From NCBI GenBank assembly GCA_902500785.1, contig CABVRW010000007.1, forward strand, positions 38,438-102,437: 64,000 nt of DNA. The letters are read 5' to 3'. Source of the stretch: an uncultured Nitrospira sp. (GTDB taxonomy: Bacteria > Nitrospirota > Nitrospiria > Nitrospirales > Nitrospiraceae). The translations under genes were made by a program, and so were the position numbers. Below, one piece after another: positions 25,800 to 32,186 of this stretch. The notes under the pieces were generated by a model. That model searched no databases. It saw only the letters and a program-made list of their open reading frames with translations, and was not told the origin of the DNA. Every line of letters begins with the position of its first letter. Position 1 is the stretch's first letter.

Positions 25800-26052
25800 A
25801 GGGTGTTGCGACAACCAGGTTCGAGGGTGTGAGGAGGCACTGCACGCACAAAGGGACTATAACGGTGGGCCTGCAGCAGGTCAAGCAAAGCGACGGCGCG
25901 GGGCGAAGGCTGCCGCTCGCGGTCCGGAGCCTTCCGCATGGGGAAGCCTCTGTCGTGGAACCCCATTTCTTGACAAGAAAAAGAAGCGGAGACTATAGTC
26001 ATTTTTGATGGCGTGTCGTGCCATATCCGTATTCCGAGAGGCGAGGTAACCG

Positions 26053-26583
26053 ATGACAACCGCACAAATCGAGCCCACCGCCGCCCTGGCGGAACTCCGT
26101 GAATCGAAAGCTGATCGCGTCACGATCGTCCTTCTCAGCGGAGACCTCGATAAGGCCATGGCGGCCTTCATTATCGCCACTGGAGCGGCTGCCATGGGGA
26201 TGCGAGTGACGGTCTTCTTCACGTTCTGGGGACTGAATACGATCCGCAAGAAAGGGGTCAGCAGTTCGGCTACGGACTGGTTGCGTCGCATGTTCGGATT
26301 CCTCAATAAGGGCGGAGCCGATACGTTGCCCTTGTCCCGTTTTCATTTCGGGGGTCTGGGCACGAAGATGATGCAGGTCGTGATGAAACAGAATCGTATG
26401 CCGGGTGTGCCTGAATTGATGCAAATGGCGCTGGATCTTGGAGTTCACTTCATCGCATGCACGACGACCATGGGGCTGATGGGCATCACAAAAGACACGT
26501 TGATCGATGGAATCGACCAATTCGCCGGTGTGACCACCTACTTGGCCGAAGCCAAGCAGGGCAACGTCAACCTGTTTATATAA
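26053..26583 (+). CDS. DsrE/DsrF-like (DrsE_2) cytoplasmic protein
   Basis: A 176-residue DsrE-superfamily protein of the larger DsrE2 type. After a polar N-terminus it reads VTIVLLSGDLDKAMAAFIIATGAAAMGMRVTVFFTFWG, then a basic linker, MQVVMKQNRMPGVPELMQMALDLGVHFIACTTTMGLMG with a conserved Cys near residue 144, and ends GNVNLFI. DsrE2 proteins in sulfur-metabolising bacteria bind persulfide and pass it to TusA. TusA is encoded 22 bases downstream, supporting a sulfur-relay pair. GAGG lies just upstream of the ATG. Hydrophobic helices suggest membrane association. Confidence 0.88.
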   Translation: MTTAQIEPTAALAELRESKADRVTIVLLSGDLDKAMAAFIIATGAAAMGMRVTVFFTFWGLNTIRKKGVSSSATDWLRRMFGFLNKGGADTLPLSRFHFGGLGTKMMQVVMKQNRMPGVPELMQMALDLGVHFIACTTTMGLMGITKDTLIDGIDQFAGVTTYLAEAKQGNVNLFI

Positions 26584-26605
26584 GCGAGGGGGCTGAGGGG
26601 ACGGC

Positions 26606-26851
26606 ATGATGCAGGCTGATGTGAAACTCGATACGTTGGGGTATTTCTGCCCGATGCCGATTATTCTGACCTCGAAGAAGATCAAGGAACTCACGATGGG
26701 TCAGGTGCTGGAAGTCGTCTCGGACGACGAAGGCATTAAGAAGGATATGCCGGCCTGGTGTGAGACGACCGGCCATGAAATGATGGGGATGGAAGAGGAG
26801 CAGCGTTCCTCCAAGCGGATCTACAAGGCTTTCGTCAAGAAAACCAAGTAG
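26606..26851 (+). CDS. tusA: TusA family sulfurtransferase
   Basis: An 81-residue persulfide carrier. The active-site motif CPMP sits at about residues 14-17 (YFCPMPIILTSKKIKEL), with the sulfur-carrying Cys. The C-terminal half has the typical two-layer alpha/beta sandwich with a WCETTGHEMM segment. In the family it moves sulfane sulfur for thiouridine, molybdenum cofactor or sulfur oxidation. It forms a pair with DsrE2 (22-base gap), and an intrinsic terminator follows, so the unit ends here. Two ATGs stand in tandem; the first is used. Confidence 0.92.
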   Translation: MMQADVKLDTLGYFCPMPIILTSKKIKELTMGQVLEVVSDDEGIKKDMPAWCETTGHEMMGMEEEQRSSKRIYKAFVKKTK

Positions 26852-26894
26852 CATTCAGCGACAGGCGCGCAGCTGCGAGACTGTCATGGTCTGC

Positions 26895-26933
26895 AAAGCC
26901 GGAGGGCATCATCACCAGCCCCCGGCTTTTTTC
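26895..26933 (+). terminator. Intrinsic terminator after dsrE2-tusA
   Basis: AAAGCCGG (26895-26902) pairs with CCGGCTTT (26922-26929), and the T-run TTTTTTC follows. It lies 43 bases after the tusA stop. Confidence 0.75.
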
Positions 26934-26991
26934 TTGCCTCAATCTGTCGTAGGGCCAGGCTCCTGTCGGCTAGGGTGTCAGAGGGAACCCC

Positions 26992-28554
26992 GTGAGCCAA
27001 GTTGTGAAATGTGTGCCGAATTTCAGCGAGGGCCGGAACGCTGATGTTGTCCAGGCGTTAGTCAGGGTGGTCCGATCCGTGCCCGGCGTCGCCTTGCTGG
27101 ATGAGACGATGGACCCCGACCATCATCGGGCAGTCTTGACCTTCGCCGGTCGACCCTATGCGGTGGCCGAGGTCGCCTTTCAGATGGCGCGGGTGGCCTC
27201 CCAATTGATCGACCTACGAAGCCATCATGGCGAACATCCGCGCGTCGGTGCGACGGATGTGATGCCGTTTGTGCCTATTCGTGGCGTCAGTATGCAGGAT
27301 TGTGTGCAACTGGCTCGCATGGTCGGCCAGCGTATCGGAAATGAATTGAAGATCCCGGTGTTTCTCTATGAACAGGCGGCGTCGAGGCCCGAGCGGAAAC
27401 AGCTGGAGTGGATTCGCAAGGGTGGTCTGAATGGGCTGGCGGACCGGATGGGAAGTGATCCTGCCTGGGCGCCCGATTTCGGTCCGAAGCACCTGCACCA
27501 GACGGCCGGAGCCACGGTCGTCGGGGCGCGGTGGCCATTGATCGCCTTCAACGTGAATTTGAAGAGCCAGGATCTTTCGATAGCGAAGGCCATCGCCAAG
27601 GTCGTGCGTCAGTCGAGCGGAGGGCTTCCGTTCGTCAAGGCGATCGGCGTCGAACTGAAAAGTCACAGCCTCGTGCAGGTGTCGATGAATTTGACGAACC
27701 ATGAGGAGACGCCGCTCCATGTCGTGTTGGCCGCGGTGCAGCGGGAGGCCGCGGTTCATGGTGTGGAAGTCGCTGGAACAGAAATCGTGGGGTTGGTTCC
27801 CGAGCAGGCGCTCATGGAGACGGCTCAACAGGCGCTATGCCTGAACCAATTTGACGGACGACAGGTGCTCGAAGCGCGATTGGACAGTTCCGAGTCGCGA
27901 GAGGCGATTGGGCGGTTGGCGGCGTCGAAGCCCGGGAAGGACCATTTCCAGCCGGCGGCGAAGGCCGCAGCGCCGGAAGTGAAGATCACGGATTCTCAGG
28001 GGCTGACCGGGGGCAGCGTGGGGGCGCTTTCGGCGGCGTTTGCGGCCGGGTTAGGGATCATGGTGGCCAAGCTGACTCGCGCGCGAGCGGTTGAAACTCG
28101 GTTGTCCGAGATTCGTACGCGCCTCCACGAATTGGCGCAAGCGGATCGAGATGCCTATGCACGAGTGCTCCAGGCGAAAAAACTTCCGCTCAACCATCCA
28201 GACCGTCCGCTCCAACTTTCATCGAATTTATTAGGGGCCATAGAAACGCCACTGGAAATTGTGAAACTGTCTTGTGAACTCATTCCGCTGCTGCGTGGTC
28301 TTTCGGCGCACGCGAAACCGGAACTTCATCCTGATCTGACCATGGGCCTGCGTCTCGCCGATGCGGTGATCGATGGGTGTCTTGGGATGGTCGATGAGAA
28401 CATGAAAATTCAACCAAATCAGCTACTTATTGCCTCAATCCGAGAGCGGTTCTCCGTCGCGGAACAAATGCTTGTGGATGAGAAATCGCTATGCTACACT
28501 CCGCCCTTCGATTCGTGGCCCCAAAACATGTTGAATATCCTGAAACTTCGCTGA
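26992..28554 (+). CDS. Glutamate formimidoyltransferase / formimidoyltetrahydrofolate cyclodeaminase fusion (FTCD-like)
   Basis: A 520-residue two-domain protein. Residues 1-300 form the formimidoyltransferase: VPNFSEGRNADVVQAL, DHHRAVLTFAG, and HHGEHPRVGATDVMPFVP with the catalytic His. Residues about 330-520 match the all-helical cyclodeaminase. Together these move one-carbon units from formimino-glutamate into folate. In the cyclodeaminase, the usual PAPGGGS turn reads GLTGGS, so this half may be weakened. Start is GTG 26992. No histidine-degradation genes adjoin it. A promoter for rpsU seems to lie inside its 3' end. Confidence 0.88.
   Translation: MSQVVKCVPNFSEGRNADVVQALVRVVRSVPGVALLDETMDPDHHRAVLTFAGRPYAVAEVAFQMARVASQLIDLRSHHGEHPRVGATDVMPFVPIRGVSMQDCVQLARMVGQRIGNELKIPVFLYEQAASRPERKQLEWIRKGGLNGLADRMGSDPAWAPDFGPKHLHQTAGATVVGARWPLIAFNVNLKSQDLSIAKAIAKVVRQSSGGLPFVKAIGVELKSHSLVQVSMNLTNHEETPLHVVLAAVQREAAVHGVEVAGTEIVGLVPEQALMETAQQALCLNQFDGRQVLEARLDSSESREAIGRLAASKPGKDHFQPAAKAAAPEVKITDSQGLTGGSVGALSAAFAAGLGIMVAKLTRARAVETRLSEIRTRLHELAQADRDAYARVLQAKKLPLNHPDRPLQLSSNLLGAIETPLEIVKLSCELIPLLRGLSAHAKPELHPDLTMGLRLADAVIDGCLGMVDENMKIQPNQLLIASIRERFSVAEQMLVDEKSLCYTPPFDSWPQNMLNILKLR
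28472..28500 (+). promoter_or_regulatory. Candidate internal promoter for rpsU
   Basis: TTGTGG (28472-28477), a 17-base spacer and TACACT (28495-28500) lie inside the last 85 bases of the FTCD gene, 78 bases upstream of the rpsU start. It would give independent expression of the ribosomal protein gene. Confidence 0.4.
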
Positions 28555-28577
28555 AAGAGAGTCGAAGGTAGCTGACG

Positions 28578-28772
28578 ATGGAAATTAAGGTTTTCAATAA
28601 CAACGTCGAAAAAGCCCTGAAGGTCGCCAAGAAGAAACTGGCGGGCGAAGGATTGTTCCGCGAACTGAAGCGCCGCCGGTACTACGAAAAGCCGAGTGTT
28701 CGCAAAAAGGCGAAAGAGCGAGAGGCTCAGCGCCGCCGGCAGAAGTGGCTTGCGAAGAGACGGCCGGAATAG
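28578..28772 (+). CDS. rpsU: 30S ribosomal protein S21
   Basis: A 64-residue, very basic protein of the small ribosomal subunit. It carries the family start EIKVFNNNVEKALKVAKKKL, then GLFRELKRRRYYEKPS and a Lys/Arg tail. S21 helps 16S rRNA base-pair with the mRNA at initiation. An AGGTAG sequence before the ATG acts as Shine-Dalgarno. It lies 23 bases after the FTCD stop. Confidence 0.97.
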   Translation: MEIKVFNNNVEKALKVAKKKLAGEGLFRELKRRRYYEKPSVRKKAKEREAQRRRQKWLAKRRPE

Positions 28773-28843
28773 ACGTTAGGCGTTTTCCCCCTCCGTCGAC
28801 CGGTTCGACCGCTCTCTCTTGAGTCCCCCATTTCGGTAGATCC

Positions 28844-29503
28844 ATGCAGGCGCGAGAGATCCATGCCGTCATCAGAACGGTCAAGTGGGAAGTCGCCCGC
28901 TGGCCGGAGCCGGTTGTCGGCGCCGTCGCCAGACAGTCCGGCCGTGATCCCTTCCTCGTGTTAATCTCCTGCTTGCTCAGTCTGCGCACCAAAGACAAGA
29001 CAACGGCTGAAGCCAGTGCGCGTCTCTTCGCCGCGGCTTCGACGCCGACGGCAATGCAACAGATGACTCCGGCGGCGCTTGAGCAAGCGATCTACCCAGT
29101 AGGGTTCTATCGGACCAAGGCAAAACAGATCGGGCAGATTTGCACTCAACTCCTTGAACGGTACCGAGGTCGAGTACCGGACCAAATCGAGGAGCTGCTA
29201 ACGTTGCCGGGAGTGGGCCGGAAGACGGCGAATCTGGTGGTGACGGTCGGGTATCAAAAGCCGGGGATTTGTGTCGATATTCATGTCCACCGGATCAGCA
29301 ACCGGTGGGGATACGTGAAGACCGAAAGCCCTGATGCGACGGAGCAGGCACTCCGCGACAGACTTCCACGCAAATATTGGATTACCCTGAATGATCTGCT
29401 CGTGCCATACGGGCAGAACCTATGCCAGCCCGTCTCACCCTTCTGTAGCCGGTGCAAGATTGCGCAGTACTGTGATCGCGTCGGCGTGACACACTCGCGT
29501 TAA
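28844..29503 (+). CDS. nth: Endonuclease III
   Basis: A 219-residue DNA glycosylase/AP lyase that removes oxidised pyrimidines. It has the helix-hairpin-helix LPGVGRKTANLV near residues 122-133 with the catalytic Lys, and VDIHVHR near residue 145 with the catalytic Asp. The [4Fe-4S] ligands stand in the spacing C-x6-C-x2-C-x5-C (CQPVSPFCSRCKIAQYC) at the C-terminus. All catalytic residues are intact. The ATG at 28844 gives the family length. It lies 71 bases after rpsU and is probably its own unit. Confidence 0.95.
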   Translation: MQAREIHAVIRTVKWEVARWPEPVVGAVARQSGRDPFLVLISCLLSLRTKDKTTAEASARLFAAASTPTAMQQMTPAALEQAIYPVGFYRTKAKQIGQICTQLLERYRGRVPDQIEELLTLPGVGRKTANLVVTVGYQKPGICVDIHVHRISNRWGYVKTESPDATEQALRDRLPRKYWITLNDLLVPYGQNLCQPVSPFCSRCKIAQYCDRVGVTHSR

Positions 29504-29707
29504 GCTTCATCCTCGACGCAACCTCGTGTTTCGACAATCCCGCGGACGGCCCGGCAGAGTCCCGCGTACCCTGACTACTTCGCCTATGAGGCCGGTTTTT
29601 TGTTTGGCTTGCCTGGCGCTGGGCGTCCTGGCAATTCCATCATTCGTCACGTACCATGACATATGGTAAGGGTTCGTCGGCTTCCCTATGTATTGAAGGA
29701 GGCATCT

Positions 29708-30184
29708 ATGTCTATGCGATCCAGGTTCGATAGAGCAGCAATCGGTTCGCTGGCCCTGCTGGCGACCGTGGCGTTCCTTGTGATTTCGATACCGGTGCTG
29801 GCAGCGGAGATGCCGGCCGGCGGGAAAGTCAAAGTGTTGTACCATGTGGATGGGAAGGATCCGGAGGTCGCCAAGTATGCGTTGGCGCTGATCAATAAAC
29901 ACATTGAGGCGGAAGGGGGACCGGATAAGATCGATGTGGAGTTGGTGGTACATGGTCCGGCGCTGGAACTGTTTGAGAAAGACAAAATGGACGCTGAGAT
30001 GACCAAGCGATTCGAGCAGATCATCGACAAGGGCGTGAAGGCGGAAATGTGTCAGGTGTCGATGAAACTCTATAACAAGACGCTCGACAATCTTGTGAAG
30101 GGCTTTGTGGGGACCCTCCATCCGGTGGCGGTTAAGCGCATTGCGGATCTTCAACAGCAAGGGTATCTGTACATTAAGCCCTAG
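29708..30184 (+). CDS. Exported DsrE-family protein
   Basis: A 158-residue DsrE-like protein with a signal peptide of about 32 residues (LALLATVAFLVISIPVLA-AE). The mature domain reads KVKVLYHVDGKDPEVAKYALALINKHI, then VELVVHGPALELF near residue 77, and a central helix with VKAEMCQVSM; the Cys at about 103 is the likely sulfur or redox site. This is the periplasmic DsrE/YchN-like type. AAGGAGG at 29696-29702 sets the ATG at 29708. A TlpA-like thioredoxin gene follows 14 bases later, so the pair may handle thiol or sulfur redox in the periplasm. Confidence 0.88.
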   Translation: MSMRSRFDRAAIGSLALLATVAFLVISIPVLAAEMPAGGKVKVLYHVDGKDPEVAKYALALINKHIEAEGGPDKIDVELVVHGPALELFEKDKMDAEMTKRFEQIIDKGVKAEMCQVSMKLYNKTLDNLVKGFVGTLHPVAVKRIADLQQQGYLYIKP

Positions 30185-30198
30185 AGAGGTCTGTTGCG

Positions 30199-30717
30199 AT
30201 GTGGACGATCGGCACGCGCCGGCTCTCGCTTGTCTTGTGGCTGATCATGGTGTGGGGCGGTGTCTTGAACGTGAGTCATGGCGCCCCGGGTTTGCCGTCT
30301 GCGCCGGAGTTCGAACTGGTGACGTCGGCCGGAGATGCGGTCAGCAAGACCACGCTGCGCAACCGGCCGGCGCTGCTGGTGTTTTGGGCTCCTTGGTGTA
30401 ACGTGTGCCGGAAGGAGTTGCCGGAACTCGCGAGTTTCTATCAGCGGGACAAGCCGGAACGGCTGCAAGTGCTCTCGATTGGCTTTGCCGACCTCCGGTC
30501 GAATGTCGAGGCGTTCATTAAGCAACGGCCTGACGTGTTCGTGTTTCCGACGGCCTATGACGAAGACCGGTGGGTGGCCCAGGCGTTCAAGGTGCGGGTG
30601 ACCCCGACCTATGTGGTATTGGATGCGAACGGGCAGATTGTGATGACCCACCTAGGCGCCGGTCTGTTGCAGAATGAAGAGTTCCGGGAATTTCTGTCGA
30701 ATCTGAAGCAGGCGTAA
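30199..30717 (+). CDS. TlpA/ResA-like periplasmic thioredoxin
   Basis: A 172-residue thioredoxin-fold protein with a signal (residues 9-29). The active site is WCNVC near residues 65-69 in the context LLVFWAPWCNVCRKELPEL. The cis-Pro motif VRVTPTYVVLD is near residue 135. TlpA/ResA proteins reduce disulfides in the periplasm, for example in apocytochrome c or copper-site assembly. It shares an operon with the exported DsrE protein (14-base gap) and converges on a minus-strand DsrE gene. Confidence 0.9.
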   Translation: MWTIGTRRLSLVLWLIMVWGGVLNVSHGAPGLPSAPEFELVTSAGDAVSKTTLRNRPALLVFWAPWCNVCRKELPELASFYQRDKPERLQVLSIGFADLRSNVEAFIKQRPDVFVFPTAYDEDRWVAQAFKVRVTPTYVVLDANGQIVMTHLGAGLLQNEEFREFLSNLKQA

Positions 30718-30776
30718 CGACGAGGAGAGGCAGATCGGCGTCGCTCTCCCTGCGTCGACGGGTCCGTCACGATCGG

Positions 30777-31196
30777 CTAAATAAATAATTTGGTTTCCGC
30801 CTGCGCCGTCAGCGAGAGGATGGAGGGGAGGCCGAGGACTTCGTCGACATTGCGTTCGACCGCGCCCGCTTCCACGCCCATATATTCGAGTCCGGCGCTG
30901 CAGGCGATGAGGCGAAACTGACCGACGAGACGGGCTTCGTGAAACATCTCTGAGATTGTCGGGACCCGCTTCTCCTTCAAGAGCCGAGCGACTTCCTCTG
31001 CCGACGCAGCATATTCAGGCGGAAAGTCGATCTGGTCGATCCTGCCCTCGGCCAGCTTCTTGATCGTCCAAAACAACAGCACCACGATGACCTCCTTGCC
31101 CATGGCGGCGGCGGTGAGGCCCAGGGTGGCGACCTGGTGGAGTTTATCGTAGGTGGCGTTATGGGCAAAGATGACGAACTTGGGTTTGTCGGCCAT
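30777..31196 (-). CDS. DsrE-family cytoplasmic protein
   Basis: A 139-residue DsrE-superfamily protein. It begins KPKFVIFAHNATYDKLHQVATLGLTAAAMGKEVIVVLLFWT, which is the family's first beta-alpha-beta unit. QFRLIACSAGLEYMG near residue 99 holds the conserved Cys. The end, SLTAQAETKLFI, closely resembles the end of the DsrE2 at 26053 (GNVNLFI). It has no signal peptide. It follows an exported-protein gene by five bases on the same strand, so the pair probably forms an operon. This is the third DsrE-type protein within 5 kb. Confidence 0.88.
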   Translation of the reverse strand: MADKPKFVIFAHNATYDKLHQVATLGLTAAAMGKEVIVVLLFWTIKKLAEGRIDQIDFPPEYAASAEEVARLLKEKRVPTISEMFHEARLVGQFRLIACSAGLEYMGVEAGAVERNVDEVLGLPSILSLTAQAETKLFI

Positions 31197-31201
31197 GGCG
31201 G

Positions 31202-31606
31202 CTATTGGACCTTCTGTCGGGTTTTGACGCTATTCACAAATTCGGTGATGGCCGCATCCACTTCAACGGGTGTCATGGCGCGATCGTGCATCTCGCTCTC
31301 GTCGAGCAGGTATCGGTTCCCGTCTTTTTCTTGTCGAACCACCACGGAGTTTTCAGGGGTGACCTCGACCCGCATGAACCATTCCTTCGTGCCTTGGGTA
31401 ATGACGACTTCCTTGCCGAGCCCGATTTTGGTGATGTCGATCTGAAGGTCCGACTCTCCGGTAGAGGAGGCGACATCGGCGGCTTGTGCCCAATGATCAC
31501 CCAAGCCGAGGGTGCCAAGAAAGAGAGCCAATGCGAGAACCGCCATCCGGAAGGTTGGTCGGTGGATGCTCTTCAACCTTACGCAGCTGAGTCGCTTGGG
31601 CAGCAT
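31202..31606 (-). CDS. Small exported protein of unknown function
   Basis: A 134-residue protein, not recognised. A hydrophobic signal near residues 21-41 (MAVLALALFLGTLGLGDHWAQA) leads to a mature domain of about 90 residues: LQIDITKIGLGKEVVITQ, WFMRVEVTPENSVVVRQEKDGNRYLLDESE and an amphipathic last helix. TATAAT (31614-31619 on the minus strand) lies seven bases upstream of the ATG at 31606, so the mRNA may start at the codon. ATG 31546, directly before the signal, is an alternative. DsrE follows five bases downstream, which suggests a joint sulfur-related role (inference). Confidence 0.55.
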   Translation of the reverse strand: MLPKRLSCVRLKSIHRPTFRMAVLALALFLGTLGLGDHWAQAADVASSTGESDLQIDITKIGLGKEVVITQGTKEWFMRVEVTPENSVVVRQEKDGNRYLLDESEMHDRAMTPVEVDAAITEFVNSVKTRQKVQ

Positions 31607-31698
31607 GGGCGGAATTATAGCTGGAGGCGCGAGGAACGTAAACCAGCTTTGTCCTGATGCCCTTTCCGCCGCGCAAAGCCTCATGCTAGGATGCGCCG

Positions 31699-32130
31699 GT
31701 GATAAGTGAATTCCTGTCGCAGATCGAATCCTACGTGCCGGCGAATGTGTTGATCTGGTTTGCCGTATCTTCGGCCGTCATGTTTGTGGGGACTCTGATC
31801 GCCATTCCCATCATTCTGATGCGATTGCCGGCGGACTATTTCGATATTCGTATTCCGCGCCCGTGGATGGAGAATCACCACCCAGTGCTTCGCCTGTTCG
31901 GGCATATCGCTAAGAACGTCGTGGGGGCGATCTTTCTCTTCGCGGGCCTTCTCATGCTGTTCCTGCCTGGGCAGGGACTGCTGACGATGTTGATCGGCCT
32001 CTCGTTGATCGAATTTCCCGGCAAGCGGCGGGTCGAGGCGAAGATCGTGGGACAATCCACCGTCCTCAGCACCATCAACGGCATGCGGGCGCGGTTCGAC
32101 AAACCACCACTCATTATTGCTCCCGACTGA
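31699..32130 (+). CDS. PGPGW-type small membrane protein
   Basis: A 143-residue inner-membrane protein with two strong hydrophobic segments near residues 17-42 and 70-97. The second contains LPGQGLLTMLIGLSLIEFPGKRR, the hallmark of the PGPGW family (unknown function; name from its PGPGW motif, here PGQGLL). Between the helices is a basic loop LRLPADYFDIRIPRPWMENHHPVL. The start is GTG 31699; no better start is visible. It precedes polA by 56 bases, and it is unclear whether they share a transcript. Confidence 0.7.
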   Translation: MISEFLSQIESYVPANVLIWFAVSSAVMFVGTLIAIPIILMRLPADYFDIRIPRPWMENHHPVLRLFGHIAKNVVGAIFLFAGLLMLFLPGQGLLTMLIGLSLIEFPGKRRVEAKIVGQSTVLSTINGMRARFDKPPLIIAPD

Positions 32131-32186
32131 GATCGCCGTCGTTCAATTCGGCGCTGCGTTGCTCCACCGGTTACGTTGTCTCAGCT

